Positions 1 through 5,059 of a stretch of 6,337 nt of DNA are shown here, piece after piece. The notes beneath the pieces are model-generated. The model searched no databases and was not told the origin of the DNA. It saw only the letters and a list, made by a program, of their open reading frames with translations. Made by a program: the position numbers and the translations under genes. Position 1 is the first letter of the stretch, and each line of letters starts with the position of its first letter. The stretch comes from DATJQA01 sp038057515. Its GTDB lineage: Bacteria; Patescibacteriota; Minisyncoccia; UBA6257; 2-01-FULL-56-20. The stretch spans positions 1-6,337 of the forward strand of contig JBBUDB010000035.1 of NCBI GenBank assembly GCA_038057515.1. Direction: 5' to 3'.

Positions 1-109
1 AGCGGTGATAATTGTAATAATGTTGATAGTGCGTAATTATGCGAGATGACGCGTGGTTACGCTTGGTTGGGTATGATTATAATCATGATGGAAAAATGCG
101 CTGGCTGCA
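1..109. repeat. Cluster of three short dyads in the left-edge non-coding region
   Basis: No gene can be supported in the first 143 bases. The stretch holds three dyad-symmetric elements. The near-palindrome gcgtaattatgc (31-42) and its relative gcgtggttacgc (51-62) share the frame GCGTnnTTAnGC and begin exactly 20 bases apart. The third is a perfect 14-base palindrome, atgattataatcat (73-86), with TATAAT at 78-83 inside it. The first two could fold as RNA stems through G-U pairs, but a loop of zero makes DNA dyads (protein-binding sites) more natural. A frame open from base 2 to a TGA at 46-48 gives a short hydrophobic stretch that might be the tail of an upstream membrane protein, but it is too short to call. 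Function is inferred only; the symmetry is seen directly. Confidence 0.4.
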
Positions 110-137
110 TTGACGGCGAGGGTGGCTCTGTTATGCT
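110..137 (+). promoter_or_regulatory. Sigma70-like promoter, probably leaderless start for the tRNA-binding gene
   Basis: TTGACG at 110-115 (five of six matches to the -35 consensus) and TATGCT at 132-137 (four of six to the -10 consensus) are separated by 16 bases. The ATG at 144 lies only six bases beyond the -10 box, so transcription would begin at about the A of the start codon. There is no purine-rich Shine-Dalgarno in the gap. The spacing supports a leaderless message. Confidence 0.6.
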
Positions 138-143
138 GGTGTC

Positions 144-500
144 ATGACTATAGAGGAATTCGACAAAATTGAGTTGTGCGCGGCGAAGGTACTCTCGGCC
201 GAGCGCGTGACGGGTTCGGAAAAGCTTTTGCGGCTTGAGATAGACGCGGGCGACAAAAATGAAGCCGGGGAGCCGATACGTCGCCAGCTAGTGGCCGGTA
301 TCGGCAAGGCCTACGAACCGGAGCCGCTCATCGGCCGAGAAATTATCATCGTCGCTAATCTCGATCCGCGGCAGTTCAAAATATCGCCCGAGCTAGTCTT
401 GGAGAGCCAGGGGATGCTCCTCGCCGTGCTCGATGCTGATGGCAAGCCCGCCTTGCTATGCCCGGAGCGCGAAGTACCGCCTGGCACGCGCGCTCGCTAG
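144..500 (+). CDS. Stand-alone tRNA-binding domain protein (MetRS C-terminal/beta-subunit type)
   Basis: The 118-residue protein is a single OB-fold tRNA-binding domain of the kind found at the C terminus of methionyl-tRNA synthetase and in free Trbp111/CsaA-like proteins. Family landmarks are visible in order: the opening FDKIELCAAKV (6-16), GSEKLLRLEID (24-34), LVAGIGKAY (49-57), VANLDPR (70-76), ESQGMLLAV (87-95) and the closing VPPGTR (111-116). Relative to the usual domain there are small insertions near residues 37-44 and 79-84. It contains no catalytic synthetase part. By family knowledge it would bind tRNA elbows as a dimer in the cytoplasm and could act in trans with a short MetRS encoded elsewhere; that partnership is inference. 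The ATG is chosen because the domain starts at once and a promoter abuts it. The next gene starts 18 bases after the stop. Confidence 0.9.
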   Translation: MTIEEFDKIELCAAKVLSAERVTGSEKLLRLEIDAGDKNEAGEPIRRQLVAGIGKAYEPEPLIGREIIIVANLDPRQFKISPELVLESQGMLLAVLDADGKPALLCPEREVPPGTRAR

Positions 501-518
501 CGTAGAACCCCCACACAT

Positions 519-812
519 ATGATCAAGCCCCGTTGCCAAAGTTGCGGCATACCTCTTGGGGAATTCCGCGATCCGAAGACAAATAAGGAAACGAATAATT
601 TTGGTACCGAAGCGAACGGTTCTCGGGCCGAAGAATGGTGCCGTTTTTGCTATCATAAAGGCGCGTTCAAGAAGTCAGACATTACGCTCGACGACATGAT
701 GAAACTTTCTATTGACAATATGGTGACCGACCTACGCATGCCCGAGGAACGGGCGATCCGACTCGCGAACGAAATCATTCCGCGTCTCAAGCGCTGGCGC
801 GAAGAGGAATAA
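519..812 (+). CDS. Zinc-ribbon domain protein (putative zinc ribbon family)
   Basis: This 97-residue cytoplasmic protein has a Cys-x2-Cys pair at C6/C9 (CQSCG) and a second pair at C41/C44 (CRFC), bracketing a segment FGTEANGSRAEEWC. This is the hallmark of a widespread uncharacterised bacterial 'putative zinc ribbon' family (PF12674 as I recall it), whose members read CxxCGMPL...FGTEADGS...YCxYCYxxGAF. The family core GAF and the helical tail after it (residues 55-97, acidic then basic) are intact, so the protein appears full length. One structural zinc ion is expected; no biochemical role is known to me. The ATG at 519 puts the first zinc knuckle right at the N terminus. It sits 18 bases after the tRNA-binding gene and 10 bases before the next gene, so it is probably cotranscribed with both. 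Confidence 0.85.
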   Translation: MIKPRCQSCGIPLGEFRDPKTNKETNNFGTEANGSRAEEWCRFCYHKGAFKKSDITLDDMMKLSIDNMVTDLRMPEERAIRLANEIIPRLKRWREEE

Positions 813-822
813 TAATACGGTT

Positions 823-1074
823 ATGACCCAATCAGCTAAGGCCACCATCCTTATTGTGGCTATTGCCGCCTTTGTCTTGTATGGCTGGGACTACAGTCAG
901 CGCTTCCGCGAGATCAGCGCCAAAGAAAATGCCGCCCGCCAAGAGACGGCGATGCTCAAAAAGGCGCAAGTTCTCGAGCAATTGACTATAAAAGATGTGG
1001 TGGTCGGTTCTGGCGCGGAAGCAGCCGAAGGAAACACGGTGTATTTTACGGTCGAGCTTTTGGCGGTTAAGTAG
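823..1074 (+). CDS. Small membrane-anchored protein with an internally deleted FKBP-like tail
   Basis: The 83-residue product has a single N-terminal membrane segment (about residues 7-21), a charged, probably helical linker rich in Lys/Glu/Ala (24-52), and a short C-terminal piece. The piece LTIKDVVVGSGAEAAEGNTV (54-73) matches the opening strands of FKBP-type prolyl isomerases, whereas the end FTVELLAVK (75-83) matches the last strand of the same fold (typically FxVELLxVK). The roughly 75-80 residues between, which carry the flap and nearly all active-site aromatics and the FDSS motif, are missing. It therefore cannot be an active isomerase in the known way. The frame is continuous and sits snugly between neighbours, so it is probably expressed. 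An AATAAT hexamer at 811-816 lies six bases before the ATG. Alternative: an unrelated small anchored protein with chance similarity. Confidence 0.7.
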   Translation: MTQSAKATILIVAIAAFVLYGWDYSQRFREISAKENAARQETAMLKKAQVLEQLTIKDVVVGSGAEAAEGNTVYFTVELLAVK

Positions 1075-1090
1075 CTCGGCGCCAACTTTT

Positions 1091-2263
1091 ATGTTTGAGA
1101 TACTCTCGAAAGACGAGCGCTCCGCCGCGCGCACGGGACGGCTTACGACCGAACACGGCATTGTCGAGACGCCAAGCTATGTTGTGGTCGGCACAAATGC
1201 CGCCGTGCGTTGCCTGGAGCCAGGCGATCTGCCGGGCACAAAAACACAGATGGTCATCGCGAATACCTACCACCTCTGGCGGGAACTGGGCGAGGAGGGC
1301 TTGCGCGACTACCCTGGCCTTCACCAGGAAATGGGCTGGTCAGGGCCGATAATGACCGATTCGGGCGGTTTTCAGGTCTTTAGTTTGGGCGCGGCCCGCG
1401 AGCATGGCGCCGGTAAGGTCCAGGGCATGGAATCACGCGCGAGCCGGGCCGAGGACGCCATGGTACGCGTGACGGATGCCGGCGTGTATTTCGTGGAGGG
1501 CGGCGAGGAACACTATCTCGATGCCGAGCTTTCCATGAAGATCCAGGAGCAGCTGGGCGCGGATATTATTTTTGCCTTCGATGAGCCAAGCTCGCCGCAT
1601 CACGACCGCGATTATACGCGCCTAGCCATGGAACGGACCCACATCTGGGCGGAGCGTTCGCTCGCCGCGAAAGCATCAACGCAACGCATCTATGGCATCA
1701 CCCAGGGCGGGGGATTTGAAGATCTGCGCCGGGAGAGCGCCGAGGCGATCGGGGCGATGCCTTTCGACGGCTTCGCCATTGGCGGATCGTTCGGCACTTC
1801 GTTCGGGAGTACCGAGACCCAGCTCCTCAAAGAACTCGCCTGGTCGGTGCCGTTTCTGCCGGAGTATAAACCGCGGCATCTTTTGGGCATCGGCCGGGTG
1901 GCCGACCTCTTTAATGGCGTTCTGGCTGGCATCGATACTTTTGATTGCGTCATCCCGACCCGCGAGGCGCGCCATGGGTCGCTCTGGACTCGCGATGGTC
2001 GGCTCGATATAGGCGGCAAGGGCAAGTATGCCGAAGACGGCGGAGTTATCGAAACAGATTGCGGCTGTTTCACCTGCGCAGAAAGAGGCATTCCGCGCCG
2101 GGAACTGCACGCCATGTTCCGCGAAAAGAATTTTGAGGCCGGCCGCCTCGCGACGATCCATAATATTTATTTCTTTAACGACCTGATGGAAAAAATTCGC
2201 GGCGCTATTAGTTCGGGCACGCTCGCGGATTTTAAAAAAGAATATTTAAAAGAAGGGCCTTAA
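1091..2263 (+). CDS. tgt: tRNA-guanine(34) transglycosylase (queuine/preQ1 family)
   Basis: This 390-residue cytoplasmic enzyme would exchange guanine-34 in GUN-anticodon tRNAs for a 7-deazaguanine base on the queuosine pathway. Seen in order are YHLW (60-63), DSGGFQVFSLG with the general-base Asp90, AFDE with Asp164, YGITQGG with Gln205, FAIGG (228-232), FDCVIPTR with nucleophile Asp285, and the zinc site Cys324/Cys326/Cys329 with His357 in TIHN. All catalytic and zinc residues are present and the length is normal for the bacterial family. The base pocket is unusual: the bacterial AFDEC is AFDEP (Pro166) and GGLAVGE is GGSFGTS (Gly235 in place of Val). The loop TREARHG resembles eukaryotic TRTARFG more than bacterial TRSGRNG. 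The ATG at 1091 is chosen because homology starts there; a longer open frame from 995 overlaps the previous gene. No Shine-Dalgarno is visible. It is the last plus-strand gene before the hairpin at 2273-2302. Confidence 0.95.
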   Translation: MFEILSKDERSAARTGRLTTEHGIVETPSYVVVGTNAAVRCLEPGDLPGTKTQMVIANTYHLWRELGEEGLRDYPGLHQEMGWSGPIMTDSGGFQVFSLGAAREHGAGKVQGMESRASRAEDAMVRVTDAGVYFVEGGEEHYLDAELSMKIQEQLGADIIFAFDEPSSPHHDRDYTRLAMERTHIWAERSLAAKASTQRIYGITQGGGFEDLRRESAEAIGAMPFDGFAIGGSFGTSFGSTETQLLKELAWSVPFLPEYKPRHLLGIGRVADLFNGVLAGIDTFDCVIPTREARHGSLWTRDGRLDIGGKGKYAEDGGVIETDCGCFTCAERGIPRRELHAMFREKNFEAGRLATIHNIYFFNDLMEKIRGAISSGTLADFKKEYLKEGP

Positions 2264-2271
2264 AAGTACGA

Positions 2272-2304
2272 ACCCCCGGAGTCTCGAGCGAGACGGCGGG
2301 GGGT
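2272..2304. terminator. Candidate bidirectional hairpin between convergent genes
   Basis: CCCCCG (2273-2278) pairs with CGGGGG (2297-2302) and GTCTC (2281-2285) with GAGAC (2290-2294), around a GAGC tetraloop with a GA/GG internal mismatch. It begins 9 bases after the tgt stop and runs up to the TGA of the opposing zinc-ribbon gene. No proper T-run follows on the plus strand; on the minus strand TTTT follows a few bases later. The position between convergent genes supports a terminator role, but it is a weak one by intrinsic rules. Confidence 0.5.
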
Positions 2305-2543
2305 CACGGGATCACCATGGGGCGGGGAGCGCCGTTCAGGGGCACCCAGAGGGCCGCTTCGCAGTTCTCGCAGGAAACCTCGCGGCCGTTCGCGGCGCGC
2401 TCGGCCTCACTGAAGACGACGGGCTCAAGTTCGTGCCCGCACTCCGGACAGCTGAACGAGGGGGCGGTGCGAACCATGACCATGGTCGGGCCATGGGTTT
2501 CCGCCACGGCAACGGAAGAAACGGAAGACGACAGAAGCGTCAT
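2304..2543 (-). CDS. Small zinc-ribbon protein, second gene of a minus-strand pair
   Basis: This 79-residue protein of unknown function has two Cys-x2-Cys knuckles, C32/C35 (CPECGH) and C58/C61 (CENC), typical of a zinc ribbon. The N terminus (1-29) is Ser/Val/Thr-rich and without clear structure, and the tail is short and proline-rich. The start is decided by AAAGGAA at 2557-2551, seven bases before the ATG at 2543. That Shine-Dalgarno overlaps the TGA of the upstream gene, so the two are likely translationally coupled. A longer open frame upstream overlaps the neighbour and is disregarded. The spacing from C35 to C58 and the PxCGH/SCxxC pattern are the same as in the upstream gene, which suggests the two are diverged relatives. 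Zinc binding is inferred from the motif. Confidence 0.72.
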   Translation of the reverse strand: MTLLSSSVSSVAVAETHGPTMVMVRTAPSFSCPECGHELEPVVFSEAERAANGREVSCENCEAALWVPLNGAPRPMVIP

Positions 2544-2550
2544 CGTTGTG

Positions 2551-2557
2551 TTCCTTT
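2551..2557 (-). promoter_or_regulatory. Shine-Dalgarno for the downstream zinc-ribbon gene, overlapping the upstream stop
   Basis: On the minus strand AAAGGAA sits seven bases before the ATG at 2543. Its first base is the last base of the TGA (2559-2557) of the preceding gene. The arrangement favours ribosome reinitiation or coupling. Confidence 0.65.
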
Positions 2558-2820
2558 CAGTGAGCAGAGCTATACACCGAACGATACAAGGACGGTATCG
2601 GTCGAGCGTCCAACTCTCCGGAATCGTCGTGCGCAAGGCGCTCGGCGGCCTCTTGGGGTTGGGGCCAGTACAGGCGGTTGGCTCCGATGAAGTGGAAAAG
2701 CCGACGGCACTTTTTGCAGGAAAAGGCGACGTTCGCAAAGGCGTTGTCCGTGAGGCACTGGACCTTCCTAGTGAAGCTATGACCGCACGGACAAAGCACT
2801 GAAAAGCGTTCTGGTCGCAT
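2557..2820 (-). CDS. Small zinc-ribbon protein, first gene of a minus-strand pair
   Basis: The 87-residue product carries CPCGH at residues 10-14 and SCKKC at 34-38, giving a probable zinc ribbon from C10 or C12, C35 and C38, with H14 and C22 as further candidate ligands. The first knuckle is Cys-x-Cys instead of Cys-x2-Cys. After the ribbon comes an aromatic patch (FHFIGANRLYWPQ, 42-54) and a polar tail with no membrane segment. I do not recognise the family. The start is fixed by a consensus AGGAGGT at 2835-2829, eight bases from the ATG; an in-frame ATG further upstream lacks such a site. The stop lies 13 bases before the next start on the same strand, so both genes should share one transcript. 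They run against the neighbouring plus-strand genes on both sides. Confidence 0.75.
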   Translation of the reverse strand: MRPERFSVLCPCGHSFTRKVQCLTDNAFANVAFSCKKCRRLFHFIGANRLYWPQPQEAAERLAHDDSGELDARPIPSLYRSVYSSAH

Positions 2821-2828
2821 CACGGTCC

Positions 2829-2835
2829 ACCTCCT
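2829..2835 (-). promoter_or_regulatory. Consensus Shine-Dalgarno for the zinc-ribbon pair
   Basis: AGGAGGT on the minus strand, eight bases before the ATG at 2820. It is by far the strongest ribosome-binding site in the window; most plus-strand genes have none. Confidence 0.85.
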
Positions 2836-2862
2836 CTGTGGTTCGCCTCCAGACGTATTTGG

Positions 2863-2916
2863 TTGACAAACAAACACCTAGCTATGATATTCCCATGTCC
2901 CCAGGGGGAACGTCAA
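2863..2916. promoter_or_regulatory. Overlapping divergent promoter elements with a central dyad
   Basis: On the plus strand TTGACA (2863-2868) is followed by TATGATATT (2883-2891); a 17-base spacer would select GATATT. On the minus strand TTGACG (2916-2911) faces TATCAT (2889-2884), with a long spacer of 21. The two -10 regions occupy the same bases. Beside them lies the dyad TCCCC-AG-GGGGA (2898-2909). The minus-strand promoter would give the zinc-ribbon pair a leader of roughly 55-60 bases. Individual elements are seen directly; promoter and operator roles are inferred. Confidence 0.35.
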
Positions 2917-2938
2917 CGCGCTTTTATCGCCATCCTGC

Positions 2939-2944
2939 TATAAT
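2939..2944 (+). promoter_or_regulatory. Consensus -10 box directly upstream of the EamA gene
   Basis: A perfect TATAAT lies seven bases before the ATG at 2952, with no good -35 hexamer at the usual distance and no Shine-Dalgarno. Transcription would start at or next to the start codon, so the message is probably leaderless. Confidence 0.65.
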
Positions 2945-2951
2945 AAAAGCC

Positions 2952-3374
2952 ATGTGGTTCTGGTACGCGCTTATTTCGGCGGTGACGGCGGCCTTGGTCG
3001 CGGTTTTTGGGAAGCTTGGCCTCCGTGGCGTTGACCCGACGATCGCGACGACCATCCGGGCCGTTATCATGGCAGGCATGCTGGTGCTTTTTGCCGCGGC
3101 GACACGGCGAAGCGAAGCGTTCGGGACGGCTTTTTCGGCCAGCGGGCGCGAGTGGCTCTTCGTGTTCCTGGCGGCCTTGGCCGGTGCGCTTTCCTGGCTC
3201 ACTTACTTCTCGGCGCTCAAAACGGGCATGGCCACGAAAGTCGTGGCTATCGACCGGTTGAGCATCGTTTTTGCGATAGTTTTTGCGGCGCTCATTCTCG
3301 GCGAGGCCCTTACCTGGAAAAGCGCCTTGGGGGCGGTCATGATCGCGGGTGGCGCCATCATCATCGCTCTATGA
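2952..3374 (+). CDS. Half-size EamA/DMT-family membrane transporter
   Basis: This 140-residue integral membrane protein corresponds to one EamA repeat, about half of the usual ten-helix drug/metabolite transporter. Five hydrophobic segments are visible at about 4-20, 28-50, 67-88, 97-117 and 122-140. Family-type segments include the KLGLRGVDPTIATTIRA stretch after helix one, ALSWLTYFSALKTG (79-92), and the closing LGEALTWKSALGAVMIAGG (116-134). Half-size members are thought to work as dimers; the substrate cannot be read from sequence. The ATG at 2952 fits the family start and the TATAAT at 2939-2944. An in-frame ATG at 2895 would add 19 residues with no membrane or family character. The stop codon TGA overlaps the ATG of the HAD gene (ATGA), implying translational coupling. 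Confidence 0.88.
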   Translation: MWFWYALISAVTAALVAVFGKLGLRGVDPTIATTIRAVIMAGMLVLFAAATRRSEAFGTAFSASGREWLFVFLAALAGALSWLTYFSALKTGMATKVVAIDRLSIVFAIVFAALILGEALTWKSALGAVMIAGGAIIIAL

Positions 3375-4108
3375 AGATCAATCGAAAAAAGAAGTTCGCG
3401 GTTTTTGATATCGACGGAACCATCTTTCGCTCCAGCTTGCTCATTGAGCTTGTCGAAGCGCTCATCGCCGGAGGGATTTTCCCCGTCTCGGCCAGACGTC
3501 AATATGCGCACGAGCACGAGGCCTGGCTCGATAGACGGGGTGGTTACGATGCCTACATTTGGGCGGTGATCCGCGCCTTCGACCGGAACCTAAAAGGCGT
3601 GGCCGAACGCGACTTCTTGCGCGTCGTTCGGCGCATCGCGCACGCTCATGAAGACCGGGTCTATCGCTACACTCGCGACCTGGTGCGCGCCCTAAAACGC
3701 CAAGGATATTTTCTCCTCGCAATATCACACTCTCCGAAATACATCGCCGACATATTTGCCGAGCATCTTGGCTTCGATAAGGTCTACGGCATGCTTTTCG
3801 AACTCGACCGGAAGGGTCGCTTCACCGGCGCGCGCACGCATCTTGACCTGATTTTGGACAAAGCCGCCGTTTTGCGCCGGGCCGCGGAAAAGGAACACCT
3901 CGATCTTAGCCGGTCGATTGGCGTCGGGGACACCGAATCGGATATCGCATTTTTAAAACTTGTAAAAAGACCCATCTGTTTTAATCCGAATAAGATTCTC
4001 TACCAAGAGGCCCGCCGCCGCGGCTGGGAAGTCGTGGTCGAGAGGAAGGACATGATTTACGAATTGCGGGATGGAAGGGTCGCGTTCTTTCGTCAACGCC
4101 CAGTGTAA
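3371..4108 (+). CDS. HAD-superfamily subfamily IB phosphatase
   Basis: The 245-residue soluble protein carries all HAD motifs. Motif I is FDIDGT, with nucleophile Asp13 and acid/base Asp15. Motif II is Ser119 in LLAISHSP, motif III is a plausible Lys164, and motif IV is GDTESD (186-191) with Mg-binding Asp187/Asp191. A helical cap (about 20-100) lies between motifs I and II, as in the SerB-like IB group, and CFNPNK (203-208) after motif IV is typical of HAD-IB hydrolases. It should hydrolyse a small phosphomonoester; phosphoserine or a lipid-related phosphate are possibilities, but the substrate is not decidable. The start overlaps the EamA stop by four bases, so the pair is coupled. Coupling to a transporter might mean a linked solute pathway, which is speculation. 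A longer upstream open frame lies within the EamA gene and is not used. Confidence 0.92.
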   Translation: MKINRKKKFAVFDIDGTIFRSSLLIELVEALIAGGIFPVSARRQYAHEHEAWLDRRGGYDAYIWAVIRAFDRNLKGVAERDFLRVVRRIAHAHEDRVYRYTRDLVRALKRQGYFLLAISHSPKYIADIFAEHLGFDKVYGMLFELDRKGRFTGARTHLDLILDKAAVLRRAAEKEHLDLSRSIGVGDTESDIAFLKLVKRPICFNPNKILYQEARRRGWEVVVERKDMIYELRDGRVAFFRQRPV

Positions 4109-4111
4109 TAA

Positions 4112-4161
4112 TTTGTGGTATCCTTCGTCACGGATACTGTCGCGATGATTATCTCCACAAA
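4112..4161 (+). other. Possible structured RNA element between HAD and SIMPL genes
   Basis: TTTGTG (4112-4117) is complementary to CACAAA (4156-4161). Inside it GTATCC (4118-4123) pairs with GGATAC (4132-4137) with an eight-base loop. The remaining 4138-4155 contains the palindrome tcgcga. The layout could form a branched structure just after the HAD stop. No T-tract follows, so it is not a standard terminator. It could be a 3'-end stabiliser or chance. Confidence 0.3.
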
Positions 4162-4184
4162 CCAATAAATAATTTATTAATCTC

Positions 4185-4988
4185 ATGACGGACGTTCGCA
4201 TAAAAAATATTTTGGCCGGGGCGGCCGCTTTTGCGGTGCTTGTGCTCGCCTATGCCGCGTTTGCGTATGTCGAAGCTTACTCATCTTCCATCCAGCCGGG
4301 AAGCTATCGCAGTTTTTCGGTGACAGGCGAGGGCAGGGTAACGGCGATTCCCGATGTAGCGCGAATTTCTTTCTCGGTCGTAACCGAGGGAGGCAAGGAC
4401 ATTGCCGCTCTGCAGAAAACGAATACCGAAAAGATGACGAAGGCGATCGCTTTCGTGAAGACCCGGGGCGTTGATGCGAAGGATATAAAAACGGAAGGGT
4501 ATTCGCTTCAACCGCGATACCAAAGCTATTCGTGCGAGTTACGATCGAGCGGCTCGGGAACCGTTTGCCCGCCAGCGGAGATCGTCGGCTACACCATTCG
4601 TCAGTCGGTGGCGGTCAAGGTTCGCGACTTTGCAAATACCGGCGCGATACTTTCCGGAGTCGTTGAGAACGGCGCGAACGAGGTTTACGGTCCGTCATTC
4701 GTGATCGATGATCCATCGAAAGCCCAGGACGAAGCCCGAACAGAGGCCATCGTGAAGGCCCAGGCGAAGGCGGTCTCGATTGCTCGTGCCGGCGGTTTCG
4801 GCCTTGGTCGGCTTCTTGGCGTCAACGAAGGCGGTTATCCCGGCCCGTACTACGATAAGTTCGCCGTCGAGGGTGGCAGGGGAGCGGGAGGCGCAATGTC
4901 GGCGGTTCTTTCGGCCCCGGTGCCAACCATCGAACCAGGCAGTCAAGACGTGACGATTTCCGTTACGTTGAGCTACGAGATCCGCTAA
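4185..4988 (+). CDS. Membrane-anchored SIMPL-domain (DUF541, YggE-like) protein
   Basis: This 267-residue protein has one N-terminal membrane segment (about 8-29) and a SIMPL/DUF541 domain over about 42-267, outside the membrane. Family features are SFSVTGEGRVTAIPDVARI (43-61), the GVDAKDIKTEGYSLQPRY block (95-112), VGYTIRQSVAVKVRD (134-148), and a C-terminal VTISVTLSYEIR (256-267). The family is linked in E. coli to oxidative-stress tolerance, but its biochemical role is not established. An insertion at about 113-132, before VGYTIRQS, carries two cysteines (C117, C128), perhaps a disulfide if the domain faces the outside. A Gly/Tyr-rich loop lies at 213-237. The ATG at 4185 follows an AT-rich stretch (4164-4182, with TATTAA) and no Shine-Dalgarno. 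A strong terminator closes the gene. Confidence 0.93.
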   Translation: MTDVRIKNILAGAAAFAVLVLAYAAFAYVEAYSSSIQPGSYRSFSVTGEGRVTAIPDVARISFSVVTEGGKDIAALQKTNTEKMTKAIAFVKTRGVDAKDIKTEGYSLQPRYQSYSCELRSSGSGTVCPPAEIVGYTIRQSVAVKVRDFANTGAILSGVVENGANEVYGPSFVIDDPSKAQDEARTEAIVKAQAKAVSIARAGGFGLGRLLGVNEGGYPGPYYDKFAVEGGRGAGGAMSAVLSAPVPTIEPGSQDVTISVTLSYEIR

Positions 4989-5013
4989 GTTTTCTGAATT
5001 GAGGTTGGCTTTC

Positions 5014-5055
5014 AAAGAGACGCCGCGGCAAGCGTGCCGCGGCGTCTCTTTCTTT
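5014..5055 (+). terminator. Intrinsic terminator after the SIMPL gene
   Basis: A perfect 17-base-pair stem (5014-5030 with 5035-5051), mostly GC in its upper part, closes on the loop AGCG and runs into TCTTT. It starts 25 bases after the SIMPL stop. The A-rich left foot (AAAGAGA) means it may also work on the opposite strand. Confidence 0.95.
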
Positions 5056-5059
5056 GGGG

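Noticed and set aside
2..48. Hydrophobic tail of a membrane protein running in from the left edge
   Set aside because: Only 15 codons are visible with no recognisable motif, and the stretch also carries the dyad at 31-42; it cannot be supported as a gene.
31..90. tRNA or other known structured RNA gene in the left intergenic region
   Set aside because: There is no T-arm GTTCRA-like segment, no anticodon arm and no CCA end; only short dyads are present.
995..1090. N-terminal extension of tgt from an upstream ATG at 995
   Set aside because: It lies inside the preceding gene in another frame and adds 32 residues with no family similarity; homology starts at the ATG at 1091.
1676..2161. Long minus-strand open frames antisense to tgt
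   Set aside because: They lie entirely opposite a well-conserved enzyme gene and show no domain or start signal; GC-rich coding sequence commonly produces such shadows.
2317..2802. 161-residue plus-strand open frame opposite the zinc-ribbon pair
   Set aside because: It has no recognisable domain and no upstream signals, while both minus-strand genes have Shine-Dalgarno sites and zinc-ribbon motifs; it is an antisense shadow.
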